This document shows, piece by piece, positions 11,001 through 24,608 of a stretch of 64,000 nucleotides of DNA (positions within the stretch are counted from its first letter, which is position 1; every line of letters begins with the position of its first letter). Origin of the DNA: Stomorhina lunata (taxonomy: Eukaryota; Arthropoda; Insecta; Diptera; Rhiniidae). The notes below the pieces were generated by a model. It saw only the letters and a list, made by a program, of their open reading frames with translations, was not told where the DNA came from and did not search any database. A program made the position numbers and the translations under genes. The stretch covers positions 75,568,629 through 75,632,628 of the forward strand of contig OW121741.1 of assembly GCA_933228675.1 (NCBI GenBank), given 5' to 3'.

Positions 11001-13955
11001 AACTTTCTATAAAAATAGAAAATTTTTGAAAAACTTTCTATAAAAATAGAAAATTTTTGAAAAATTTTCTATAAAAATAGAAAATTTTTGAAAAATTTTC
11101 TATAAAAATAGAAAATTTTTGAAAAATTTTCTATAAAAATAGAAAATTTTTGAAAAATTTTCTATAAAAATAGAAAATTTTTGAAAAATTTTCTATAAAA
11201 ATAGAAAACTTTTGAAAAATTTTCTATAAAAATAGAAAACTTTTGAAAAATTTTCTATAAAAATAGAAAATTTTTGAAAAATTTTCTATAAAAATAGAAA
11301 ATTTTTGAAAAATTTTTTATAAAAATAGAAAATTTTTGAAAAATTTTCTATAAAAATAGAAAATTTTTGAAAAATTTTCTATAAAAATAGAAAATTTTTG
11401 AAAAATTTTCTATAAAAATAGAAAATTTTTGAAAAATTTTCTATAAAAATAGAAAAGTTTTGAAAAATTTTCTATAAAAATAGAAAAGTTTTGAAAAATT
11501 TTCTATAAAAATAGAAAAGTTTTGAAAAATTTTCTATAAAAATAGAAAAGTTTTGAAAAATTTTCTATAAAAATAGAAAAGTTTTGAAAAATTTTCTATA
11601 AAAATAGAAAAGTTTTGAAAAATTTTCTATAAAAATAGAAAATTTTTGAAAAATTTTCTATAAAAATAGAAAATTTTTGAAAAATTTTCTATAAAAATAG
11701 AAAATTTTTGAAAAATTTTCTATAAAAATAGAAAATTTTTGAAAAATTTTCTATAAAAATAGAAAATTTTTGAAAAATTTTCTATAAAAATAGAAAATTT
11801 TTGAAAAATTTTCTATAAAAATAGAAAATTTTTGAAAAATTTTCTATAAAAATAGAAAATTTTTGAAAAATTTTCTATAAAAATAGAAAATTTTTGAAAA
11901 ATTTTCTATAAAAATAGAAAATTTTTGAAAAATTTTCTATAAAAATAGAAAATTTTTGAAAAATTTTCTATAAAAATAGAAAATTTTTGAAAAATTTTCT
12001 ATAAAAATAGAAAATTTTTGAAAAATTTTCTATAAAAATAGAAAATTTTTGAAAAATTTTCTATAAAAATAGAAAATTTTTGAAAAATTTTCTATAAAAA
12101 TAGAAAATTTTTGAAAAATTTTCTATAAAAATAGAAAATTTTTGAAAAATTTTCTATAAAAATAGAAAATTTTTGAAAAATTTTCTATAAAAATAGAAAA
12201 TTTTTGAAAAATTTTCTATAAAAATAGAAAATTTTTGAAAAATTTTGAAAATTTTTCAAAAATTTTCTATTTTTATAGAAAATTTTTCAAAAATTTTCTA
12301 TTTTTATAGAAAATTTTTCAAAAATTTTCTATTTTTATAGAAAATTTTTCAAAAATTTTCTATTTTTATAGAAAATTTTTCAAAAATTTTCTATTTTTAT
12401 AGAAAATTTTTCAAAAATTTTCTATTTTTATAGAAAATTTTTCAAAAATTTTCTATTTTTATAGAAAATTTTTGAAAAATTTTCTATAAAAATAGAAAAT
12501 TTTTGAAAAATTTTCTATAAAAATAGAAAATTTTTGAAAAATTTTCTATAAAAATAGAAAATTTTTGAAAAATTTTCTATAAAAATAGAAAAGTTTTGAA
12601 AAATTTTCTATAAAAATAGAAAAGTTTTGAAAAATTTTCTATAAAAATAGAAAAGTTTTGAAAAATTTTCTATAAAAATAGAAAATTTTTGAAAAATTTT
12701 CTATAAAAATAGAAAATTTTTGAAAAATTTTCTATAAAAATAGAAAAGTTTTGAAAAATTTTCTATAAAAATAGAAAAGTTTTGAAAAATTTTCTATAAA
12801 AATAGAAAAGTTTTGAAAAATTTTCTATAAAAATAGAAAATTTTTGAAAAATTTTCTATAAAAATAGAAAATTTTTGAAAAATTTTCTATAAAAATAGAA
12901 AATTTTTGAAAAATTTTCTATAAAAATAGAAAATTTTTGAAAAATTTTCTATAAAAATAGAAAATTTTTGAAAAATTTTCTATAAAAATAGAAAATTTTT
13001 GAAAAATTTTCTATAAAAATAGAAAATTTTTGAAAAATTTTCTATAAAAATAGAAAATTTTTGAAAAATTTTCTATAAAAATAGAAAATTTTTGAAAAAT
13101 TTTCTATAAAAATAGAAAATTTTTGAAAAATTTTCTATAAAAATAGAAAATTTTTGAAAAATTTTCTATAAAAATAGAAAATTTTTGAAAAATTTTCTAT
13201 AAAAATAGAAAATTTTTGAAAAATTTTCTATAAAAATAGAAAATTTTTGAAAAATTTTCTATAAAGATAGAAAATTTTTGAAAAATTTTCTATAAAAATA
13301 GAAAATTTTTGAAAAATTTTCTATAAAAATAGAAAATTTTTGAAAAATTTGCTATAAAAATAGAAAATTTTTGAAAAATTTTCTATAAAAATAGAAAATT
13401 TTTGAAAAATTTGCTATAAAAATAGAAAATTTTTGAAAAATTTGCTATAAAAATAGAAAATTTTTGAAAAATTTTCTATAAAAATAGAAAATTTTTGAAA
13501 AATTTTCTATAAAAATAGAAAATTTTTGAAAAATTTTCTATAAAAATACAAAATTTTTGAAAAATTTTCTATAAAAATACAAAATTTTTGAAAAATTTTC
13601 TATAAAAATAGAAAATTTTTGAAAAATTTTCTATAAAAATAGAAAATTTTTGAAAAATTTTCTATAAAAATAGAAAATTTTTGAAAAATTTTCTATAAAA
13701 ATAGAAAATTTTTGAAAAATTTTCTATAAAAATAGAAAATTTTTGAAAAATTTTCTATAAAAATAGAAAATTTTTGAAAAATTTTCTATAAAAATAGAAA
13801 ATTTTTGAAAAATTTTCTATAAAAATAGAAAATTTTTGAAAAATTTTCTATAAAAATAGAAAATTTTTGAAAAATTTTCTATAAAAATAGAAAATTTTTG
13901 AAAAATTTTCTATAAAAATAGAAAATTTTTGAAAAATTTTCTATAAAAATATAAT
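8045..13955 (+). repeat. 31-bp palindromic satellite array, mainly the GA/TC subfamily
   Basis: About 190 head-to-tail 31-bp units. Each unit has two 11-bp arms, AGGAAATTTTT and its reverse complement, around one central G, followed by the linker ATAAAAAT. Units are strongly diverged at the left edge (8045-8500) and of the AGG..CCT type at about 8510-9060. They are mixed at about 9060-9140 and almost all of the AGA..TCT type from 9140 to 13955. Local runs of variant units (AGTTTT right of centre at 11455-11640 and 12595-12830; GCTATA near 13350-13445) show recent local homogenisation. An inverted block lies at 12247-12468. No coding potential. Confidence 0.95.
12247..12468 (-). repeat. Inverted block of about seven satellite units
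   Basis: Here the unit reads with central C and a TTTTT linker, the exact reverse complement of its neighbours, for about 220 bp. At the left junction a forward unit loses about 11 bp of linker and arm. The right junction falls at the centre of a palindrome (arms CTATTTTTATAGAAAATTTTT and its reverse complement around one G). The block plus the following seven units therefore form a long, almost perfect inverted repeat. Confidence 0.9.
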
Positions 13956-13974
13956 AGAATAAAAATAGAATAAA

Positions 13975-14095
13975 ATAGAATAATTTTCTAAAAATTTTTC
14001 TGTTTTTGTAGGAATTTTTTCAAAAATTTTCTACTTTCATTAAAAAATTTTCAAAAATTTTCTATTTTGATAGAAAATTTTTCAAAATATGTAAC
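13975..14095 (-). repeat. Diverged reverse-orientation units at the right array edge
   Basis: Three degenerate units with central C (TTTTTTCAAAAATTTTC and similar) in the opposite orientation to the array. They follow a short ATAGAATAAAATAG tract where the array breaks up. They look like old edge material, older than the homogeneous core. Confidence 0.7.
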
Positions 14096-16765
14096 TTTGT
14101 AGAACTGTAGTGGGATTTTGGGGAAAATGTAATATAATCGATGTAGAACTGTATTGGAACTCAATTAGAATTGTTCAATACTATAATTCTGTACATTTAT
14201 CAATTTTTAAGTGAATCGAAATATTTTGTTCATGTCATTTTTTATATCAATTGTAATTTTGCAACATCACAATAGTTCCGGTTTGTTTGTGTAAGTTAAA
14301 TAATTTATATTCGGTAAGTGTGAGTCAGACAGTTGTTTTGACATGATTAATGATTCTTTTATTTTCTTAAGCTAATCGTCAGTCAGTCCTTGTCATCACA
14401 TCACAGTTGTCAGTAAAGTTAAGTTATTAACGGTTCTCATCTTCATATCTTTTCTGAACAATCAATTGATTTTCGTTTTTCGAGTTTTAACAGTTTTTGC
14501 TTCTTCATCTTGCGATTATTATGAGGACAGAGTGACGAAGGTTATAGGATATTTTTTGTTTAACATAATTTGTAAACCCCAGGATATTTCATTCTGTTGC
14601 TTATTTCTTTCAAGGAGAGTTTATAAAGTATTCGAAGGATCTTGGTTTTTTTTTTGCAAATGTGTTTGTGACAGCTGCAAAAGAACAGGATATTTTTTTG
14701 TATTTATGAATTATGAAGGAATTTAATCATGTTTTTTTTTTTGCTTAAATTATTTATTAATTTGTTTTTCTTTTATTCACGTTTTTATTAAAATAAAATA
14801 ACATACAAAAATCGATTTTTAAAAATTAAAGATATTTTCAATATTTTATGTTCTTGAATGTAAATAAAAACTGACGCCTAGATTATATTATTTCCTCTCA
14901 TACAAATCACTTCCAGTTATAAATCTTATTAGTATTAGTTATTTTTTATTTTAAAAGAAATCATAGCATACTTTAAGGCTTAACTAAAAACAAAAAACTA
15001 TAGTTTCGCCAATTAGAGACAATTTGGGCTAAAATCATCATAAATCATCCATAAATATTCTCCGTTTATGTAAATTTAACTAGAAATATTATTTTTGTTC
15101 CCTTCCAAAAGTAAAATATTACCGTAACAGAAGCCCAGCATAACAACTTGATAATAATACCAAGACTTACACATATGATGATTGCCTTAGTTCTAAGTAA
15201 ATAACTATGAAATTTCCAAGAAAACCTTAAACTACTCGTACCTAAAGCCTCTAAACTCTTCACATATGAATAAAGATTATAGTATAACATTTCTTGTTAC
15301 CATTTTGACCCCTTAGGATATTTTGTAAATTCTATTTCGAGTAGACATTGGAAAACCAACAACCTCTTCTAATGTCTTCGTATATGTTTTCTTTTAAAGC
15401 TTCTTGTAAGTTTAAAGGGGGAATATAACATTTCAATAAAAGGATTTGCAAATATTTCTTATTCCAGTAAAATGAATAATAAAAAAACTTAAAATTATGG
15501 GAAGAAAAAAATCATGCATACAATATTTCCTAGTAATTTCTAAAATTCTTCATTTTACTTTAGAAAATCCCTTAAAACAATCCCTAGAGCTCTAAGACAG
15601 TAGACGAAAGGATATGTTTTCTAGGTCTAAGGATTCATTTTACCATAAACTTTCTAAAGCATTTGTAAGACTTTTGACTTTTCATTTTTTTGATTAAGAT
15701 GTTTTTGCATGAATAAAGAATATTTTGTTAAATAAAGTCTTAGAATGAAAATTACAAGTTTATTTCAATTTTAGGAGTGAAATATTAAACTATAAAGTAT
15801 GGGGTCATATGTTATACAAATGCAATATTATTCAATCGACTTTAACTTAATTTATCTCTATTAGAATATAATTCTGTCCGAAGATTTTTTCGTTTCAATT
15901 GTCTTCGCTAAAGGTCGCCAGTGATCGACTGACCCAATTTCAACTTCTCTAAATACAAAACTCCTCTCTGATACCTCCAAATACTGAGCATTATCTTGGC
16001 GTCACAATATTCGACTTTGACGTTCATTTGGCTTTTTTCACATATGATTTGTAGTGCTTTAGGATATCTTTATATATTTAGTTACGATTACCAGTAACAA
16101 TACGATGCTAAAACGACTTCTTTTGTAGAGTTTAAACATCATTTACGATATCAACGTCTCACGGATTAAAATCATACTGGACCGAATATCCTAGGTTTTT
16201 AATGAATCCTAAAGCTATTAAATATAGGGAAATATCTTATTTTATAATAACTATCTTCGTCGAGTAGTAATGCTTACAATCATAATCTTCAAACGTTTTC
16301 GGCTGATTGGGCTTCTCCTATCGTCACACATTTATTGTTTTTGTGTATGGGGTTGGGCATAAATTCTGCTTACTTCATCGCCTATCGATTACCAAATTCA
16401 AATGAAAGATATTTACCCTCCAAAATACCATATTTGTTATTATTGACACAAACCATATGTAAAAGTTAGGAGATATGTTGTCCAAATCAACATTTTTATC
16501 ATGTATATCTAGTAATTATCTATTTCGAATTATTTCCGAAACTCCCTATGTAAAATTAGGGAAGTCCTAGAGTCTGGTAATAAGATTCACTTAGATTCAC
16601 TCCACAAAACCATCCGGATTGCTTTAAAAATCTCTTAAATTGGCCGATAAAGCAAGTGCAAAGAACATGCCTTATAAGTCTAATGCCTTTAAATCGGACA
16701 GAGTCCAGTTATGGCAGAAACATGCAAGATTATACAGGATCATAATAGTGACCTCTGTAAAAACC
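14096..16765. other. AT-rich unique DNA, no gene recognised
   Basis: Contains only short open frames. The longest (14466-14726 +) is Phe/Cys-rich simply because the DNA is T-rich and resembles no family I know. No repeat, RNA gene or regulatory element can be supported. Confidence 0.55.
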
Positions 16766-18150
<1,385 letters not shown>

Positions 18151-18151
18151 C

Positions 18152-18935
18152 CTTTTTATACTCATCATTAAAAAGAATGGGGGTATATTGGGATTGTCAT
18201 TCCGTTTGTAGTTTCCTTAATATTGGCTCAAAAACCAAAATTGATATATGTATATTCTGAATCATTATGAAATTCTAAGACGATTGAGCAATGTCCGTCT
18301 GCCTGTCCCTCTGTCCGTACGTCTGTCTATCTGTCTGTCTGTTGTCGACACGATAAAAACTTGAGGAAAGATATTCGTCACTAAAATTTGGCATAAATAT
18401 TCTTCATAACTTGGAAAATTTTGGTTTACATTTGATAATAGCTCCCGTATAACCTCTAGGCTAATCGTTTATCAGCTAATAAATGACAAATTATAACTGC
18501 TATGCTATGAAAAGTTGGTATATATATGTTTTACAAAAGCACTAGGCAGGATATAAAATTTCATTGAAATCGGTACACACTTAACCATAGCTCCCATACA
18601 AAACACTTAAGGTAGAAGGCCAATGCACGCGTCAAGCGTCTTCGGGCGGCAATCAGCTGTTTTTTGATTTGTCAAATTTAAAGCGGCAATAGAAGATTGT
18701 AGAACTAAGTTCTACTTTTCCGCTCGGCAGGCTTTTTCAGTGATGCCAGACTTAATTATATCCTACTCAAATATTTTTATATGAATATATTTGTAAACAA
18801 ACGCACATTTTATGCACTGGCAATACTACGACCGCCCGCAGCCGCATGCCGCTTGTTTTGGCCTTCTACCTTTATGGAAACATCCTAAATTCTACCGTTA
18901 ATATATTTGTATGCCAATAAATGATAAACTGTAAT
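18152..18935 (+). mobile_element. mini-me/DINE-1-like element E2, 5' part
   Basis: Starts TTTTTATACTCATCATTAAA and contains GTCATTCCGTTTGTAGTTTC and a short GTCCGTCTGCCTGTCC tract near 18294, then the shared body words. It lies directly behind E1 in the same orientation. It is interrupted twice: by a MITE at 18610-18871 and, after GCCAATAAATGATAAACTG, by a 1.4-kb insertion. Its body resumes at about 20346. Confidence 0.65.
18610..18871. mobile_element. 262-bp MITE with TTA target duplication (PIF/Harbinger-like)
   Basis: Terminal inverted repeats AGGTAGAAGGCCAA (left) and TTGGCCTTCTACCT (right), with weaker GC-rich similarity further in. Direct TTA duplications lie at 18607-18609 and 18872-18874. 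It is non-coding, so mobilisation would need a transposase supplied in trans. The host element has a paralogue at about 60215 that reads AAAACTTACGGAAACAC without the insert, which fixes the boundaries. A 3-bp TTA duplication suggests the PIF/Harbinger superfamily (TWA preference); the family name is inference. Confidence 0.85.
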
Positions 18936-20345
18936 AGGTATCTTATATTCTTAAACGAGCAGTAATTGTATGTATTGCTGTTGGCTATCTTGAAGACGGC
19001 TCTAACGATTTTGATAAAATTTGGACAGTGGGTACCTTACGTGTTTGGTACTTTTTCGAAACTATGTCCGATATGGGGTAAAAAAGGGTGAAAATAGTTT
19101 TTTTTTTGTACTTTTGTAACCCATTCTTATATTTTAAACCAAAGAATATAGAAAGGAACTTTGTACTGCAGTCAATAGATGAGAAAGAAATATTGAACAC
19201 GTACTTGGTACTTTTTTGATTTTGGGGCCAAAATGAATAAAAAAGGGATAAAATGATAACTTAACATCTCAAAAGTAATATGAATAGGAATTATGTTAAC
19301 TGCGTTTTAATAAAATGTACCGAATTCGATTGGTACCAAAGAAGTACCAAATAAGCATATGGAACTTTTTGAAAGTAGTGGATAAAAAGGGGAAAAATGA
19401 GTAATGCTATAACTTTTAAACAAATGAGTGTTTGTATGTGTGTTCTTTATAGAATAATGAACTGTGAATTTGATCATATTATGCTCTTTAGCGAAGACGT
19501 TGCGGATAAGCCGGCGAAAGTTTTTAAGTTGGTAAGACTAATTTCCGTTAGGTGGCGCCACTAAAAATTACTAAAAATTAATTAAATCGTAAACTGTGTA
19601 TTCGGTCATGCTATGATCTTTAGCAAAGTTGTAGCGCATGAGCCGGCAAAGGTTTTTTAGTTGGTGTCAATAATTTCCGACAGATGGTGCTACCGAAAAT
19701 AACTCAAAGTAAATTTTATCGTAAGCTGTACATTTAATCATGCTATAATGTTTAGCAAAGTTGATGCACATGAGCCGACGAAGGTTTCTTAATTGGTATG
19801 AAGAAATTTCGACAGGTGGCGCCACTGAAATTTACTCAAAGTGAATTTAATCGTAAGCTGTACATTTAATCATGCTATAATCTTAAGCAAAATTGTTGCG
19901 GATAAGCCGACGAAGGTTTATTAATGGGAATGACCAAAGTCCAACAGGTGGCGCCACTGAAAATTACTCAAAATGAATTAAATCGTAAACTGTGCATTCG
20001 ATCATGTTATAATCATTAGAAAAGTTGTTACGCATAAGCAGGCGAAGGTTTCTTAGTTGGTATTAACAGCTTCAGGTGGCGCCACTGAAAATTACTCAAA
20101 ATGAAATAAATCGTAAACTGTGCATTTGATCAGGCTGTAATATTTAGCAAAGTTGTTATGCATGAGTCGACGGATGTTTCTGTTGGTATGACCAATTTCC
20201 AAAATTTTTCAAAATGAGTTAATCTGTAAACTATGCAAACTATGTGTTGATCGGAAAAAATAAATAAAATAATTCGAAATTAACTGAATAGTTGTATAAA
20301 ATGCTTATCATAAAGCTCCGAGCAAGGCTCGGTCAACCAGGTACT
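18936..20345. mobile_element. 1.4-kb non-coding insertion ending in a hairpin
   Basis: This block splits element E2. It begins near ATCTTATATTCTTAAACGAG and ends after a perfect 6-bp stem, 3-nt loop hairpin, CCGAGCAAGGCTCGG (20318-20332), followed by TCAACCAGGTACT. Internally it has GGTACTTTTT-type words and then a tandem series of about 130-bp units. A 3'-terminal GC hairpin with no terminal inverted repeats is Helitron-like, but the exact ends and the target site cannot be proven here. No protein is encoded. Confidence 0.55.
19456..20235. repeat. About 130-bp tandem repeat, six to seven diverged units
   Basis: The word ATCGTAARCTG recurs at 19586, 19718, 19850, 19982 and 20110, that is, spacings of 132, 132, 132 and 128 bp, with a diverged copy near 20222 and one near 19456. 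Each unit has a GCCGRCGAAGGTTT-like segment. Four units contain the perfect 10-bp palindrome GTGGCGCCAC (19552, 19816, 19948, 20076). Confidence 0.9.
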
Positions 20346-20870
20346 GTAAACTAAATTTAGCACAAGAGTATACCAATACCATCCAGTGTACCAAATTTTG
20401 TCACAATCGGTCACCGTTTGACCATAGCTCTTATATACAAATCTTACGGAAACGTAAAGAGCTAGAGGGTTAAAATTTACAAAAGTATTTTCGATATAAA
20501 AAAAGTTGTGTATTAAAAATGAGCGAAATCGGATCACATTTAATTAGAGCTCCCATATAACCTCGATACGGGAATCACATTAATACTGATAAATTGAATA
20601 CAATTGTAATAGCTATGACGACTACACTTAAAGAAGTTTTATGCAATTATTGGTCAGTATATCAAATTTTAAAGGAATCGGTATATATTTGACTATAGCT
20701 TTCATATAAACACCACTCCTGGAAACCAAAAATAATGTAACAAAGGCCAGTTAAGAGCTATTAAATTAGAAACTGTGGCAGCTATAGGCACTAAATTTTA
20801 TAAGAACAAGCTTTAAATATAAATACCAGCCAGTGTGTAAAATTTTGTGACATTCGGTAAACATTCTAAA
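20346..20870 (+). mobile_element. mini-me/DINE-1-like element E2, 3' part
   Basis: Resumes with AAATTTAGCACAAGAG, GTCACAATCGGTCACC, GACCATAGCTC and TAAATTGAATACAATTGTAA, in the same order as in E1 (17525-17870) and E3 (60130-60980). It ends in GTGTGTAAAATTTTGTGACA, after which the family resemblance stops. Confidence 0.65.
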
Positions 20871-22120
20871 ACAGTTTAAAATATCAGACTATTTGATTTC
20901 TACTATTATAAGATCCCATAGTAAGAAGATTTCTTCTCTAGAAGAAATTTTCAGTGCTGATTTGTTGAAATGACAGCTCAAGGCTATTTGTAGTCAAACA
21001 AACGTGCTACAGCTGAAAATTACATTAGCTATAGCAAACTCAGTATCATTCATTCAAAGGGTGTCTGCTGCTCAATATACATAGCACCCCTTTCATTAAC
21101 AATCCAACTCCTTTTGGGGTTTTTAACGAACTCTGTGTGAAATGTATATCCACGGGTACGTTTGAATTTGTTGAATTATTGTTTTGTTTGTTAAATAGTA
21201 AAATCAAAAATCCATTATAATAATTTAATATTTTTGTTATTGTGTGATTACATTTACAGGCGAAAGGAGTTTCGAATGTTAAGGTAAATTCTACAATTTC
21301 ATTATTTGTATTTGTAATATTTTGTATGTGTTTGTTTGCGACTGACTCTATTTGTTTATTTTATTGTAGGCAATGGCAATTGCTTTTGTTTATTATTTTA
21401 TATTATTATTTATTTTAATTAAAATGGTCACGTGTCATTTGCTAACATTTTTGCTGTTTTTTGTTTGTTTTATTATTGTATATTATTTCTTTTAAATAAT
21501 TTCTCTGTTCCTTTTTTTTGAAAAGACAGGTTTTTCTTTTGTCTATTTGTAATTCTAAAGAAAAAGTTTCTATTTTCAAATGGTTTGTGACTATTTCTTG
21601 AAAGGAAAAATATCAATTACCGATGGTCTTGTGCCAGGTCTATTAACGCTGTGTTTTTTTTTTTTTTTTCAAAAATTAAATATACAAATATTTGCCAACG
21701 GCAACTAATATTTGAAACTACCTTAAAGGATTTCAAACTACCGGCTGTAGTTGCTTGGAAAATATCTCACACTGAAAATATTAGATATAATTGATAGATA
21801 TTCTTATGTTTACTTAAATATATGAAGACTTTATTTTGAAAGTGGAGTAAGTCCACATTCCAAAAAAATTGAGTTAATGATGGGGAAAGGTTCAGCAATT
21901 GTGGATCTTACTATGCGAAAAAAAATTAATTTTAAATTTACAAAACCTACTAAAATATTGACAGTCAAACATTTTGTAGTCTTGATACAAATTTTTATTT
22001 TGAAAGTCGTTTAAATCCCATATATTTTTCAATTTAAAAGAAAAAATTATTCAAACAAAAACAAAATTCGAATTTATTTGTTTTGAAAGTGAATTAAGTC
22101 CATTTTTAATTTTTAATTTT
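20871..22120. other. AT-rich unique DNA, no gene recognised
   Basis: Includes a poly-T run near 21656-21670 and T-rich stretches. No coding frame, RNA or repeat is recognised until the satellite at about 22125. Confidence 0.5.
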
Positions 22121-22124
22121 TCAA

Positions 22125-24500
22125 AAATATACTTTTTATAGGAAATTTTTCAAAAATTACCTTTTATAGGAAATTTTTCAAAAATTTACTTTTTATAGGA
22201 AATTTTTCAAAAATTTACTTTTTATAGGAAATTTTTCAAAAATTTACTTTTTATAGGAAATTTTTCAAAAATTTACTTTTTATAGGAAATTTTTCAAAAA
22301 TTTACTTTTTATAGGAAATTTTTCAAAAATTTACTTTTTATAGGAAATTTTTCAAAAATTTACTTTTTATAGGAAATTTTTCAAAAATTTACTTTCAAAA
22401 ATTCACTTTTTATAGGAAATTTTTCAAAAATTTACTTTTTATAGGAAATTTTTTAAAAATTTACTTTTTATAGGAAATTTTTCAAAAATTTACTTTTTAT
22501 AGGAAATTTTTCAAAAATTTACTTTTTATAGGAAATTTTTCAAAAATTTACTTTTTATAGGAAATTTTTCAAAAATATACTTTTTATAGCGGAATTTTTC
22601 AAAAATTTACTTTTTATAGGAAATTTTTCAAAAATTTACTTTTTATAGGAAATTTTTCAAAAATTTAATTTTTATAAGAAATTTTTCAAAAATTTACTTT
22701 TTATAGGAAATTTTTCAAAAATTTACTTTTTTTTAGAAAAATTTAAAAAAATCTACTTTTTATAGGAAATTTTTCAAAAATTTACTTTTTATTGAAAAAT
22801 TTTCAAAAATTTACATTTTATAGAAAATTTTTCAAAAATTTAATTTTTATAGGAAATTTTTCAAAAATTTACATTTTATAGGAAATTTTTAAAAATTTAC
22901 TTTTTATAAGAAATTTTTTAAAAATTTACTTTTGATAGGAAATTTTTTAAAAATTTACTTTTTATAGGAAATTTTTCAAAAATTTACTTTTTATAGGAAA
23001 TTTTTCAAAAATTTACTTTTTATAGGAAATTTTTCAAAAATTTACTTTTTATAGGAAATTTTTCAAAAATTTACTTTTTATAGGAAATTTTTCAAAAATT
23101 TACTTTTTATAGGAAATTTTTCAAAAATTTACTTTTTATAGGAAATTTTTCAAAAATTTACTTTTTATAGGAAATTTTTCAAAAATTTACTTTTTATAGG
23201 AAATTTTTCAAAAATTTACTTTTTATAGGAAATTTTTCAAATATACTTTTTATAGGAAATTTTTCAAAAATTTACTTTTTATAAGAAATTTTTCAAAAAT
23301 TTACTTTTTATAGGAAATTTTTCAAAAATTTACTTTTTATAGGAAATTTTTCAAAAATTTACTTTTTACAGAAAAATTTTCAAAAATTTACTTTTTATTG
23401 AAAAATTTTCAAAAATTTACTTTTTATAGGAAATTTTTCAAAAATTTACTTTTTATAGGAAATTTTTCAAAAATTTACTTTTATAGGAAATTTATCAAAA
23501 ATTTACTTTTTATAGGAAATTTTTCAAAAATTTACTTTTTATAGGAAATTTTTCAAAAATTTACTTTTTATAGGAAATTTTTCAAAAATTTACTTTTTAT
23601 AGGAAATTTTTTAAAAATTTACTTTTTATAGGAAATTTTTCAAAAATTTAGTTTTTATAGGAAATTTTTCAAAAATTTACTTTTTATAGGAAATTTTTCA
23701 AATATACTTTTTATAGGAAATTTTTCAAAAATTTACTTTTTATAAGAAATTTTTCAAAAATTTACTTTTTATAGGAAATTTTTCAAAAATTTACTTTTTA
23801 TAGGAAATTTTTCAAAAATTTACTTTTTATAGGAAATTTTTCAAAAATTTACTTTTTAAAGAAAAATTTTCAAAAATTTACTTTTTATTGAAAAATTTTC
23901 AAAAATTTACTTTTTATAGGAAATTTTTCAAAAATTTACTTTTTATAGGAAATTTTTCAAAAATTTACTTTTTATAGGAAATTTATCAAAAATTTACTTT
24001 TTATAGGAAATTTTTCAAAAATTTACTTTTTATAGGAAATTTTTCAAAAATTTACTTTTTATAGGAAATTTTTTAAAAATTTACTTTTTATAGGAAATTT
24101 TTCAAAAATTTACTTTTTATAGGAAATTTTTCAAAAATTTACTTTTTATAGGAAATTTTTCAAATATACTTTTTATAGGAAATTTTTCAAAAATTTACTT
24201 TTTATAAGAAATTTTTCAAAAATTTACTTTTTATAGGAAATTTTTCAAAAATTTACTTTTTTTTAGAAAAATTTAAAAAAATCTACTTTTTATAGGAAAT
24301 TTTTCAAAAATTTACTTTTTATAGGAAATTTTCAAAAATTTACTTTTTATAGGAAATTTTTCAAAAATTTACTTTTTATAGGAAATTTTTTCAAAAATTT
24401 ACTTTTTATAGGAAATTTTTCAAAAATTTACTTTTTATAGGAAATTTTTCAAAAATTTGCGTTTTATAGGAATTTTTTTGAAAACTTACTTTATATAGGA
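22125..24500 (-). repeat. 29-bp satellite array related to the 31-bp family, opposite orientation
   Basis: About 80 units of 29 bp: AGGAAATTTTT, C, AAAAATTTAC, then TTTTTAT. Read on the minus strand it matches the 31-bp unit except around one arm (GTAAA where the 31-mer has TAGGAAA), so it is a 2-bp-shorter relative lying in the reverse direction. Marker variants recur together, giving a higher-order unit of about 461 bp in the right half. Arms are only partly self-complementary (AAATTTTT/AAAAATTT). Confidence 0.93.
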
Positions 24501-24608
24501 ATTTTGCTATGAAAAATATTTGGCAAAATTTTTTGGAACAAATTTTTTGATTTTATTTATTTTGAAAGTGGAATACTCGTAAGTTCTATACATTTTAAAT
24601 TCAAAAAC

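Noticed and set aside
14280..14460. Possible promoter and first exon (TCAGTC-like initiator words)
   Set aside because: Initiator-like words are frequent by chance; there is no TATA-like box at a fitting distance and no downstream coding frame.
14466..14726. 86-residue Cys/Phe-rich frame with a hydrophobic start, resembling a small secreted protein
   Set aside because: The composition is explained by T-rich DNA; there is no clear signal-peptide cleavage pattern or regular cysteine spacing.
19552..20085. GTGGCGCCAC as a tRNA primer-binding site of an LTR element
   Set aside because: It recurs at 130-bp intervals in a tandem repeat and there are no flanking LTRs.
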